From NCBI GenBank assembly GCA_949128115.1, contig OX421962.1, positions 57,577,787-57,641,786 on the forward strand: 64,000 bases of DNA, given 5' to 3'. Origin of the DNA: Anaspis maculata (Eukaryota; Arthropoda; Insecta; Coleoptera; Scraptiidae). The position numbers and the translations under genes are program-made. Under the pieces are notes generated by a model. The model searched no databases and was not told where the DNA came from. It worked only from the letters and a program-made list of their open reading frames with translations. Below, piece by piece: positions 48,353 through 60,547 of the stretch (its first letter is position 1; each line of letters opens with the position of its first letter).

Positions 48353-51143
48353 GAGTAAATTTACAAGACCCTATGCAATCGTTCTAGTTTTTTAAACTCT
48401 TTCATCTGAGACCAACTTGAATTTTGTGTTGTGGTCTCCTTCAAGAGCTTCCTTGTTTTGGGCAAGTCGGTAAAAGTCGAGGTAAAAGTACAAATCGTGA
48501 ACTGCAGCGAATTTTGAAATATTCCCATAGCAGCAATGTTGTCTCAAGAAAGGGCGAACCAAAACAAAAAACTGATTTGTATGCTGATTTACCCCGCATT
48601 TATGCAATCGCAGATACATATGTACATACGAAATGGGAAACTCGTAGCTTTCCAGCTAGTCTGCATCAACCACCAACAAACCCACAGTTTTTCTATTAAT
48701 TACGACCAGTCGCCATGGTAACCTCCTAGTGCAGCTAACTGGCTCGTGCGCTCAGTGTACTAGATATTCTCGTGTGCCTAATAATGAAGTTCTCTAGAAA
48801 TCTCGCAGTATTTTTGAAATATAAGTACATATATATTTTGCATTAAATGAAAAATGTTTATTGCTCGTACTTCATTAGTTATTTCATGACATACCCTGAT
48901 TTTACAGACTTGCCGTCAGTTCCACAAAACAAGATTATCAGCGATCAGGCTGATTGCAGATTAGCTGAACTTTTTTCTGCTGAATGCTAGTCGACTAACC
49001 ACAAAAAATGCCTGAAATCTGTACTAGACCAATCATTTTTTCACTATTGACAGATAAACCAGCATTTCCATTGATCAGTCAGCTACAAATCGACAAACAA
49101 GAATCGCGGATCAACACTGATCTCGTATTATCGTTTTTGTGGAACCCACGGTTAGGGCTCAATTTCAAGTCCGACTTGTAACTTAGTGCAAAACATCAAC
49201 AAAATGTCAAACTTTCACGTCGAATTGCAGTTTCTACCCTGCTTTAAATAGAGGACGAAAATGAAAGTGAAATATACGGAACAGTGGAATCCCTTCACGC
49301 ATTTGGTCAAGATTTGGAGCTCGATCATGAGTAGTGAAAATCGAAATTAAAATTCAACGGTTCAACGGAATTTTTGCTTACGATACTGAGTGAGTTATCA
49401 ATCAGAAAAACCCAGTTTTGTCCACTAATGGCTGTAAAATATTCCATTGGTCCCTAAAATAATTTAGAACAAGACGCGACTTTTCTAGTTTTCATAAAAA
49501 AAGTGGCGTTTTTGAAGATTATGAATCACCCTGTATGTTCAAGTAAAGTTCAGTTCACACCCAGTGGTTGATATTTTTTTCTTTCACAGTCTTTCAAAGT
49601 CTTTCACAAACAGTTTCCCAAAATCACTTTGAATAACGGAAATAATGAGGGGCGAAGTTCCAACCATTGAACTAAAGATGAACGTCAATAATTTGTTTCA
49701 TAAATTTCTCGTGTTCTTAAGTTTCATATACCGCTCTGGGCTCGGAATGCGATACTTTTGAGACAGCCTGTATACTATAAGATTCCAGGGAATAAAATTT
49801 GGAGGAAGAGATCCGCAAAACTGTCGTTTCTATTTTGTGATTATAAGAAAGTCATTCCGATACGCAAATGATGTCATTCGCGTATCGAAAAAGGCTCCAT
49901 TTGGATACGATCTTTTTTTAAATCCTAAAGGTTGGCAATATCAGCACGCATGACATCGACATGACAGCACTTACTGGCACGAGTGACAGCTTAGGTGACA
50001 TGATCTCGCAGAAGAGTGTTTATTTCAGAAAAATCTGGCTTATTGCTACCAACCAAATAAATTACATCAAAATGTTACCAGAGGCTCATATTTTATATTT
50101 TGTAGATAAAAAGCATGAAATAGTTGCAAAATAGAAAAAAAATTGTATATAACACACGCTTTATAAGACCTATTGTCACATCCGTCAATTGACACGTGTG
50201 TTCATACAATGCCTTATAAAAATTGTATTATGATAGACTATTACGAACATTGTTTCGTTGTCGTCAAAGATTCATTTTCGTGCAGTGCAGCCACGCAAAA
50301 GACGGGTCACATTGGTTATCGAAGGACTATCTAAAAACACCGCTGTCCCAAGTTTTATCGGCCGCAACTGTAATTAAGACAAAAATATGCAGACCTCTTA
50401 AAAATTGAACAAATTTACTATGCTTCGTTAGATGGTACACGCTAAATGTTTGAAAACGGTACATGCGTGAGAACTAAACAAAAATTACTCAAACTGGCAT
50501 ATTCTTTCATTTGGTGAATTTTCCATTACCTAAAATGAAATGTAGCAAGAACATATAGTATAGGATGGCTCGTCAACTTATAAAAGACGTAAAAGATAGA
50601 CCAACGATGAATTGGAGCAGCAACCGAAACAGTTGAAAATAAACTCTTTTCGATTTATGTTGTATTTTGTTATCTCTTCAATCTTAAAAGTGTGTTTGTA
50701 CACAAAAGATTAAAATTTGCCTAAAGTTCACCTGATTGAAGTCATGAAGAATTTTCCGAAGTATACACAAATCACGAGAAGTAGAATCAAACCGGTGAAA
50801 TTTTACGCAATATTGGGCTTTTGTTAATAATCCCACGACTTCATCGTATTTGTACTTCAATTCTCACCGGCTTTCACAAAAAGAAAGTTTAATTTTATCA
50901 ACAGCAGTGAAAAATTCTATTAATTTGCCAGTATGTCTCAGGAAAATGTTCAAAATGATCAAGTCAGCAATTGAAGTGGGCCACCTAAAAATTTATTGGG
51001 ATATAATTTTCAATGGTCTAACATATAGTTGTTAAGGCTCATACTAGTCTGCGACCTTTATCAAAACAAGTGACAAACAAAGTTTTTCACAATCAATACC
51101 GTACCATTTAAGCGAGGGGCCAACCACTCATGAAATTTTGTAC

Positions 51144-51330
51144 AGGTATTCCGGGAATACCATGTATTTCCGACCTATTCCTGAATTTCCACGTATTCCC
51201 TATCATTTCCCAAGTATTCTTCGATATTTCTTGATATTCCCAAGTATTTCCATGTATTCCTCAGTATTTCCTTGTATTCCCCAGTATTTCCTGAAATTTC
51301 CAAGTATTCTTAGGTATTCCCAAAGTATTT
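51144..51330. repeat. GTATTCC-type tandem repeats (left block)
   Basis: About a dozen imperfect units of 12-16 bases, core CAGTATTTCC/AAGTATTCC. The matching block is at 54808-54990, in the same strand orientation although the outer ends are inverted. Confidence 0.8.
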
Positions 51331-52141
51331 CTTATGCTCCCAAATTCAAATATATCGCAGTCAAAGGCCTAAAAACCTCAAATTGACGCGCCCTCGCGGT
51401 TTATAACGTTATAAATATCAAGTATAAAACTTAGCAGTGATATTTTTTTTTAGGAAATAATAATAAAAATAATAATAATAGGTTGAGATCTAAAAAATCA
51501 GTTTGGCAACGCCGCATCAAAACGTCAAAAATCAGTTAGGCAAAGCCGCATCAAAACGTCAAAAAATGTTTACCATCATGAGAAAAAAGGACAGCTTTAC
51601 CTGTCTGACTTGATGAGGTTTGGCTTTAGATACAGTAACGGGTGTTTTTTTAAATATGGCGTCTAAGCATGCTGTGCTCCGGCCGAACGAGGCTTCTTTC
51701 GATCGGCTGAAGCACACATACTTGGACGTCAGATAAAAAAAAACACCCGTTACGGGGTGTAAAAATTATTTTTCACAAAAAATGTCCAATATTTTAAAAA
51801 ATATGCATTTTAGCCAGACAAATCCAATCATGCCAAAAATTACAGGGGGTGCCATTATAATAAATGAAGTTATGACTTTCGTGAATAACCGACTTTCAGA
51901 TGTTTTTCATCACCCTGTACATTACCGCCATGTCATGTGGATAGAGATGTCTTCTTCTCAATGTATTCCAAATTTCAAGACCTGTAACGCCACGCCGCAC
52001 CAAAACGTGAAACATTTCATACCGCCCTGAACCTATTGGCATTGTACCTATACACTATCAGCCTTCAAAGGCTAATATGTGACAGAATATAGGATGTTCA
52101 ATTTGAAAAAAAGTTGACATACGTAAGGTACCTGAATTATA

Positions 52142-53214
52142 CAGGGTGGCCCAACGAAAACAGAACAGAAGGGTTTTCGGGCATTTCACCTTATTGTTTT
52201 TTTGAAAAGCTGGGATAGGTCGATTTTTATACCAATGGGGACATCTGAAACATACATTGGCGAATTTCTATCCCTCACCCCCACCCGCCCCAACTTCGAA
52301 GTTTCAAATGACACCACCCACCTTGCGATACATCAATTTAAAGAGAATTAAATTCTCTTTCTGAATAAAATATTTCTATAACTTCCAATCCCACCCCCCA
52401 TCTTCCTAAAATTGTCTGAGTTTCCAATGTAATATTCTTGACCTCTTAATTCTCTTCCGTACAGTCAACGTCATCCTGCACAGCATCGAGGGAGAAAATT
52501 TTCTGTGTAAAAAGTGCCACCCAAATTCACCCCTTCACTCCCCCACCCCAACTTCAAAATCAAAAATGACACTTCCTACTTTGTGATACATCAAATTTAA
52601 AGGAATTGAATTATCTTCCTGAATAAAATATTTTCAGAATTTTCAAAAAGTCATTTTTCCCCTAAAATACTCAGAATGCTCAATTTATTAGGGGAGGGGT
52701 TCAAAATTTCAAAAAAATTGTTTTTTCCAGAAAGAGAAATAAGTTCCTTTTAATTCGATGTATCAGAAAGTAGGTAGTGTCTGTTAAATTTTGAAGCTGG
52801 GGTGGAGGAGATGAAAGAGGTGAATTTGAGTAGCACTTTTCTCCACTGAAAATTTTCTCCTTAGATGCTATTTAGGATGACGCTGATTAAAGATTGAATT
52901 GAAGATAACTGAAGGATCGAGAATGGGACAGTCAGAGAAATTTGGGAAAATGGGGTGGGGTTGACCATTTTGAAAATATTTTTTTCTGAAAAGTAATTTG
53001 ATTCTCTTTGATTTGATGTATCGCAAAGCAGATGGTGTCATAAAATTTTTTGAAGTTGGGGTGGGTAGGGGTGAGGGGGCTGAAAATAGAAATTTGTCAA
53101 TGTATGTTTCAGATGTCCCCCTCGATATAAAAGTCGACCTGTCTGAGCTTTTTTAAAAAAAATGAGGTGAAATGTTCAAAAACCCCTCTGTTCTGTTTTC
53201 GTTGGGCCACCCTG
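52142..53214. mobile_element. Palindromic Tc1/mariner-type element
   Basis: Ends CAGGGTGGCCCAACGAAAAC and its exact inverse, flanked by TA (52140-52141 and 53215-53216). Arms of about 500 bases, CCCCACCC-rich. No transposase. Confidence 0.88.
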
Positions 53215-53399
53215 TATATAAGTCACCTCACCCTGTGTAATTGAATTTTTTTGAGTCATACAGAATGAAAAACGATGTGGATAGGCGTTTGAATCATATT
53301 TTAATCTTGAACGGGTGAAACGTAGTGTTCCGATCCCTCACTATTGACTCACCCTGTATTATACAGGCTGTAAGGTAGTATGTAGTTGTAACAAATTTT

Positions 53400-54061
53400 G
53401 AGAGATGATTCTTCAAGTTTCAAGTTTCATGACAATCGTTCCACTTATGACAAATTTCAATATGGCGGCGAAGATGGCGGTGGAGTCATGGAATTCAGCT
53501 TAAGAATAAGAATGTTCATACGAGACAAGAGTAAGTTCCATGATTTCCAAGTTTCATGACATCGTTTCACTAATAAAAAATTCAATATGGCGGCCAAGAT
53601 GGCGGCGCAATTATGAAACTTGGCTTGAGAATGAGAATGATCATACGAGACAAGGGTAAGTTCCAACTTTCATGAAAATCGTTCCACTAATCAGAGATTT
53701 CAATATGGTGACCAAGATGGCTTCGCAACCATGAAATCCAATCTGCCTATTGGTAACCCCTGAGAACCTAAGCTATCCATCAGAAAAAGTTCCAGGGCTC
53801 TAGCTTCATTCCCCGAGGAGGAGTTCAATTTCTTTGAAGTCCACAGGAAGTTTTTGGGTTTTGATAATGATATTGATAACTATGTATGGATACAAAAATC
53901 CCATTGGCCACCCTTGGGATCATCAGCTATCCATCGGAAAATGTTCCAAGGCCCTATAGCTTCATTCCCCGAGGAGGAGTAAACTTCTCAATTTATACAC
54001 GGACAGGTGGACAGACAGATAAACCGGCCATATAAGCCTCATTTTCTTAAGACAATGCACT
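53400..54061 (+). mobile_element. ATGGCGGC-core repeat element with GACA array (copy 2)
   Basis: Three tandem units (ATATGGCGGC cores near 53459, 53585 and 53704), then CTATCCATC-type sequence and a short GACA-rich run (53998-54020). AAACCGGCCATATAAGC follows, then a hairpin (CATTTTCTTAAGACAATG) and CACTAA. Same order as 27573-28420. Confidence 0.75.
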
Positions 54062-54385
54062 AAAAATAAGATTGAACATACGAGACAAGGGTAAGTTCCA
54101 AGTTCCATGAAAATCGTTCCAATGAATTTCATGATTTCGCCGCCATTTTGGCCGCCATATTGGAATTTCTTATTGGTGGAACGATTTTCATGGAACTTGA
54201 AACTTAGCGTTGTCAAGCATTATGATCATTCTTATTTTCAAACTGAATTTCATGGCTCCACCGCCACCTTGAAATCTCTCATTTATTTAGTGGAACGATT
54301 GACATGAAGCTTACTCTTGCCTCGTATGAACATTCTTATTTTCAACCTTGACTTTCATCAATGACAGAGATCTGCCCTAAGAAAA
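54062..54385 (-). repeat. Inverted ATGGCGGC repeat fragment
   Basis: Partial unit in reverse orientation (CGCCGCCATTTTGGCCGCCA at 54138-54157), followed by a copy of the AAAATGCGCTA end (about 54375). Confidence 0.6.
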
Positions 54386-54807
54386 TGCGCTATTGCGACT
54401 CACGCACGTGAGGGGATATTCACTTGTTTATTATGCCATATACCTCGCCACACCACACAGGTACCTGATAATATTTCCGCATGAATTTCTAGCTAATCCA
54501 CAATATTTTTTAGATTAGGTGAACAAGATCAAAATAGGTAATAATAGCTGTCAATTCTATGAAAGTTCTCGTATAAATATTATTACTATTTTACGCATGC
54601 ATCAGGAGGAGCAATGTTTAAAAATGTATGACATTTTGGTCTACACTTCCCTTTATTAACGTTTTTTTCCCAGAAATTCACAGCACCGATTCTTTTACCC
54701 TCGAACTGTGTTGTTCTCTCTGTCTTGTTTTTCTCTCGAACGACGAAATTCTTTCCATAACAAACGGAAACGGCTCGTCTCCCTATCTCTGTTGAAATTT
54801 TCTGATA

Positions 54808-54990
54808 CAAGTATTTCCTCGGTATTCCTAGATATTTCCTGATATTCCCGCATATTCTCGAGTATTCCCATGTATTCCCAAGTATTCCCGAGTATTCCCG
54901 AATATTCCCGGTATTTCCATATATTTCCTAGTATTCTCCAAGTATTCCCTAGTATTTCCTAAGTATTCTGAACATTTTGTACAGGTATTC
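54808..54990. repeat. GTATTCC-type tandem repeats (right block)
   Basis: Units such as AAGTATTCCCGAGTATTCCC. The 61-codon Gly/Asn/Thr-rich minus-strand frame here (54828-55013) is a product of the repeat, not a gene. Confidence 0.8.
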
Positions 54991-55889
54991 TCGGAGTGGT
55001 TGGCCCCTCGCATTTAAGGTTGGTTTTGGGAACAAAATATTCATCGACTGGAACGATCATGGATGGGCTCAATGACTGAGTTTTCCGACACCAAAGCCAA
55101 CCCTGAACGATTTTTTTTCTTGATCATTAATTATAATAAAATTATTTACTGATTGGTAATTTGAGGATCACCAACTTTTGACAGTAGCTGACAGAACCCA
55201 AGCCTTATTGATTTTGCTGGAGCTGACAGCTTGTGTCAAATTCTCAGTCAAATCCTACTTACCTAATGAATAATTGAAAATTTCGACCGAAGAAATATGT
55301 CAAGGGTAATACATACTCAATAATTTATATAGACCGATATTCAATTTAAACAATATAATTTCTTTGCTCATACTAGGATTTTCTTTATGTATGTGACCTG
55401 AAAACTGGTCAGGTCACTTGATGCACGCAAAAAACAAGGATACCTCAAAGCTAAAAACTCAATTACACTACCTCGCGCTATAACTAACCTCGACGTCTCG
55501 CATCTCAGTATGATCTTGATCTCGGTCTATCTACCTTGTCCCTCGGCGATCATGACAAATGTGAAGATTTTCATCTCGGTATGCAATACAGCATTCCCGT
55601 CCACCGTCCACATATTTGCAGCTAAAATAAACACCATTTGAAGTACTGAGCCGCTCTTGAAATAATTTCGAAGAATTTTAGCGAAAATTTTGGTTTTGTC
55701 TCGATACCAATTTCTGAGCTGGTCTCCACTGCTTATGCTTCGGGCATTAAATAAATTTCACGCGCAGGAGGCGACGATCACTAATATCCACACTTTCATT
55801 GTTGTCCCTTGTTACCCAAATAACTATTTTTATGCAAGCATCAAGAACTCAAAGCTCGACCCAAGGAGACCTAAAAAACAAAGTCCCAT

Positions 55890-56110
55890 ATCTCATTGCC
55901 GACGAGCACAGAGCTAGCGATGCGTGCTGGTACTGTTGGTACGACGACGACGGCCACGACCACGTGGCCACATGCACCTGTACGCCGGCCGGCGCGAGAG
56001 TAGGTGAGAGAGCAGCGGTGTTGCTCGGCTGTGTAGCTCTGCTTTGGCGCCCCGCCGAGCTATAACCATCCCCTTGCGGTCTACACTTTGGTCGGCGCGT
56101 CAGGAACCCG
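55890..56110. promoter_or_regulatory. GC-rich island, candidate regulatory region
   Basis: CpG-rich block with GCCGGCCGGCGCG and a CACGTG E-box (about 55960). No recognisable coding exon. Confidence 0.3.
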
Positions 56111-56560
56111 CAATTTCGCGGCCGACGTGATGTAACAAACTTACAGCGTTGAAAAAAAACTAACAGCTACGTTACCCCCTGGCAGCAAATTTGTACCGTA
56201 GAATTTCTATTGGCATATCATTGATGAATTAAAGATTGGTATATTATTTATATATTATTGATTGGTCGGAATGCAATAGCCAAGATGAGCAATGAGCACG
56301 TGTGATGCGCAGGCGCTATGAATAAGTTATTTACAGAAGCGCGACTAATCAGTAGCTTACAAGTCATAATTTGACAGTTGTTTTACAAGTGTTTGAGTAA
56401 CAGTCAAAAGCGTCAGTGATTACTATTTACACTTGAATCGCTTATTGCTGAAACATTTTCTGTAAGTTCTCAGAGAACAAAAAAACTTCTGATAGGCTAT
56501 TTCGTTTGGGCAGATGCGTATGTGTAAAGTCGCCAAATTTTGAAAACTTTTGTACACCTG

Positions 56561-56920
56561 TCATTTGAATGGCAACGCTGCATGCTGTCTAGCCCCCCGA
56601 CCAGCTACTGGTTCCTGCATGTCACTTGAACACACACCGTAAACGCATCTCTTCTTAGCTCCTTTGAACTTCCTTCTCGGTGAAACCACTTTCAACAAGT
56701 TGTGTTCTTTCGTCAAAACATAAGTAAATGGAACTGGAGTTAGGTAGAAACGAGCAGTGTCATAATAATTGTCACAAGCGACAGCTGGCGCCGATCTCTT
56801 GTTGTTTCGAGCGCTGTTGCCGAAACGTTCGAAACGAATCGTTCCTGTACTTCCACAAATGATCATTGAACTTAATTCCAATAAAACATTCCCGCTGGAG
56901 ACCAGAATGGTATCTAACAT
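56561..56920 (-). other. 119-codon frame with a THAP-like start
   Basis: The C-terminal part reads KKRCVYGVCSSD followed by a basic segment and stops soon after. C-x4-C with a YG/CSSD context resembles the beginning of THAP zinc fingers, which occur in P-element-type transposases. The rest of a THAP domain is absent. It may be a relic or chance. Confidence 0.2.
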
Positions 56921-59900
56921 TCAACCAAATTATTTGTAGAATTTTAGGTGCACTACAATATTTTCTAGTGCTAATTTTCAATATCGGTGAACGAAACTAT
57001 GAAATTCGCGCCACACATGCGCACTCAAAAAAAAAAAACGAAACGACCTATTTGACAATGTTTCAGCACTCTAGAGTAGAATTTCTGTGTATTTTTCTCC
57101 CATTAGAAGCGCATCAGACGACGCAAAATTGTTAATTGTGTAAGACGTATACCGTAACACAATTCAGCCAAAAAATGACTTACACTTTTCTCGGTATATA
57201 CGTTACAATCAAGACACATTCTCTACCGAAATTATTACGACATACTTGAGTAATGTAAAATGTAATTTGACTGATTTCATTCGAATCAAATTAAGAATCA
57301 GCAGAAATTGCTTTTCACTGTGTAAGGGATCTTGCCTCGGCTCTTGCACCCTCGAAGACCTGGTTTCTGTGCATGAACGCATTTCATACAATCACTACAG
57401 TAAATTATGAATGCTGCTGAACCCACAATCTGAGCAAGCGTGGCGGTCGTGTGAGTGTAAAATGGAAACGCACGATTACACGTTAGTTTCGACCACTAGA
57501 ACAACGGCGCCGACTTAAACTGAACGCGCGCTCTCTGGACCAGCAGCCTCTGGACTTGAGCTGACTTCTTTGCTCACTTCTTTGCATAGCTTTGCTCAAT
57601 TTTGAAATGTAAAAGTCCAATAATTATGGTCAAATAAGCTTCATGAAGTTCAAAGTAAACTTCATTTTATGGCACTTATTTCTGGGACATCACAAGTGTT
57701 CCGGAATAAAAATTGCAATCGCGTACAACGGTAAGCAAAACATTTCAGGTGGGTATCTATTTTTTTTTTGACATTCTTAAAAAATGACTCCTGCTTTACT
57801 GCAATTAATTTGGCAAATTTTCGACGATTCTGGAAATAAGAATTATGTAATAATTGAACGAATGCATATTAAGCCTTTTGTTACGTTTTTCTTAGTAAAA
57901 TACACTTTTATTGCCGCGCGTGCCTTGGAAGTCGTAGAAAGTAGAAATATTTTAAAAGGTTTGAAACCACTTGTGAATAAATCAGTATTTATGACTATCA
58001 TGGAGTCAATAATATGACAGTTTGAAAGTAAAAACCAAGTAAAAATTAAAAGTATTGTATTGTAATTGTAAATTTTATTAACTGCTTGTTTTTTCAATTG
58101 GATATTAAAATTTTGAAAAAATGAATGTCAGCAATAAAGATTGAAAATTTTGCAATTTTTATATGAAGGACAGGCAGAGTGGCATTTAATATCAATTATT
58201 AATAATATGAATCTTCGATGGTCTTCATTCAGAGGGCGAAGTTTAGCCAAAGCTATTACATACTCAACCCGAAAACTCAAAGTACAATAATTCAATGAAT
58301 AAATAAATAGCAGGAACTGAATGAAAATAATATTAATGTAGAAGGTGTTCCACTTTTCTGTCAGTATTTTAGAAGATGGTAGCAGAGCATTGAAAGATTA
58401 GTAGATTTTCTCGAAAAATTTACATCGGAAACACATTATGACGGAGATAGAGGCGTTCAAAATTGAGTTTTGATACTGGTTCTCTTGCTGTAACTCCTTA
58501 AATTATTGGAACGCTAAATTGTCTCAATAGCTCTCAATAGCGAATATTGTCACTCCTAGCTTGAATCACAGCCACAAATCTTCGCGATATGCTCAAAATA
58601 TTCATGGTTCTTTTCTGCTCTTTGTTTATTATTGGAATTTTTTGGTGAAGTTGCATTACGAGAAAGACGTAATTTTCTTACTTCTTCGCAACTCGCAACA
58701 ACTTCGCATGCGGACAGATCACACGTCTCCCGAAAATAGGGCCCCTGTTGTCTATTGACCACTGAAAATGCCTGCCATTTGTTCTATGCCCCAGTGCGTC
58801 TCACGCCTTGGATCTGTCAGACAGGTGTCAGTTCTGTTGTCACCATACCAACTGAACAAAAGCAAAATCCCCCAAGGTCAAAAGGTGAACCGCCCTACTG
58901 AAACGATCGTTTTAAAACACACACTGTTTTATTACTGAGTACTACAATAAATACACGCCAACAATTATTGCGCTTATTGCGAGTCGTAAATCCTGAAAAT
59001 CCTGTTTTTCTTCAAAAATGCATGCAGAAAATTTGATATAAGAACTATTTGTGTTATTTGTTGCTCTACATCAGTTTTATAATCTCTAGAGCCTTTCACT
59101 GTCATTTTCGAGAAATAATAAATTTTCAAGATTCATGACTCACCTTGTACACTAAATAAAACTACAAAACACATTCGAAGGTTGAAAAATTTTGCTTTTT
59201 GGTCTGATGAAAAGAGTTTACTGAAATCTGTCAGAATAATGCAAATGGAAGGGGCCGAAGGATCACCTTTTGACCCTTCATTATTCCGAAAATAAAAATC
59301 ATGAAATTTGTTAAACATTTTTCCGGAACTTTTGGAGCATTTCCCTAACTGCGGTTCAATTTTCTACCACAAGTTTGCAAACACCCTGTATAGCTTCAAC
59401 TATTGACCTCGGATGTTACATAGGTCCTCCAGCAAATTCCACAGTGACCTAGCATACGGTTTCCAGGTGACTCCCGAAAAAATCCTACACATTTTTCGGG
59501 CATCACCAACGTGCCGTGAAGACGGCACCTCCGCCTATTCGGCTGATGCCTTCTAATCGACCGTTGAAGTCTCCCCATGTATTCCAATCGCCAAGCCATC
59601 GCATAGGTAGATTCTGGAAATGTCCAGAGCTCCGCACTTGTACACTGCGACCTAATGGGAAGAGTCTAGAAAGATCGCTTGTTCTCCAGAATCGCCGCTC
59701 GTAACAGTATTTATTCTATTTCGCTAGAACGGAGCCTAGAAGTCATGAGATAATGACCCAGTTGCTCAGTTCCAGTTCAACTTTGAACTTAGTCCTGTTG
59801 TCATGGATCTAAATGGATGCAACAATGCCAAGTTTAGAGTTAACTTGAACTAAAAATCTGTACCATATTCTAGTCAAATTGTCAAAATAGCCAAACACGA

Positions 59901-59927
59901 ACTATTTTCCTCATTATTATTTTCTCA

Positions 59928-60545
59928 GTACAGAGTGTTCAACTTTTCTTGTCAATATTCTAGGATATGGAAGGACATCAAGAAATAAGTGGACTTTCTC
60001 GAAAAAAATTATATCGGAAACGCATTATAACGATAAGTAAGGGCTTTCAAAGTTGAGTTTTAAAAATGATTTTTTTTGTTATAACTCCAGATTTACTTTC
60101 TGGATTTTGATCAAATTTGGTACACAAAGTAAGTTGATGCATACCTACAAGTTGGTCATATTGGGCCGTATTCATACCTCGCTTTTAGGCTAAAAGCGCT
60201 ATTAGAGCGATGCGCATTTAGGGACATTTCTCATATTTCAGTGTTCGAAAATACATTATTGCGATTGGGAGCGATTGTATGTACTTAATTGCAATTAATT
60301 TGCAAGTATTTTTGTATTTTTGAACACTGAAATATGAGAAATGCCCCTAAATGCGCATCGCTCTAATAGCGCTTTTAGCTTAAAAGCGAGGTATGAATAC
60401 GGCCCAATATTGACTTTTATTAGTCACATTTGTGGAAATTATTTTTTTTTATTTTTTTGATTTTTCCAATATGTATATATTATTTTTTGCAAAAATACTA
60501 GTTTTTTGATGCTCTACCATCTCCTAAAATATTGACAAAAAAAAG
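59928..60545. mobile_element. Decayed TA-type MITE, truncated at right
   Basis: Left end CAGAGTGTTCAACTTTTCTT, with inverted counterpart ATATTGACAAAAAAAAGT at the right, where the terminal bases are missing next to a family Y insertion (60548). A GGGCCG MITE lies inside. Related left half at 58345-58450. Confidence 0.6.
60161..60407. mobile_element. Small palindromic MITE (GGGCCGTATTCATAC)
   Basis: Inverted arms of about 90 bases starting TTGGGCCGTATTCATACCTC, flanked by TA on both sides, nested in 59928-60545. It is 247 bp. Confidence 0.85.
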
Positions 60546-60547
60546 TA

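Larger units (their letters stand above)
51104..55020. mobile_element. Composite element with inverted ends and tandem-repeat shoulders
   Basis: Left boundary TTTAAGCGAGGGGCCAACCA and right boundary, inverted, TTAAATGCGAGGGGCCAACC. Inside each lies a block of short tandem repeats. The interior (about 3.4 kb) includes a TA-flanked palindromic element and ATGGCGGC repeats. Layout recalls foldback-type elements, which combine inverted ends with short tandem repeats, but no transposase is visible and the target duplication is unclear. Confidence 0.55.

Noticed and set aside
59396..59704. Opposed 60-70 codon frames in a GC-richer patch
   Set aside because: Basic, low-information translations on both strands with no conserved motif or inverted ends.
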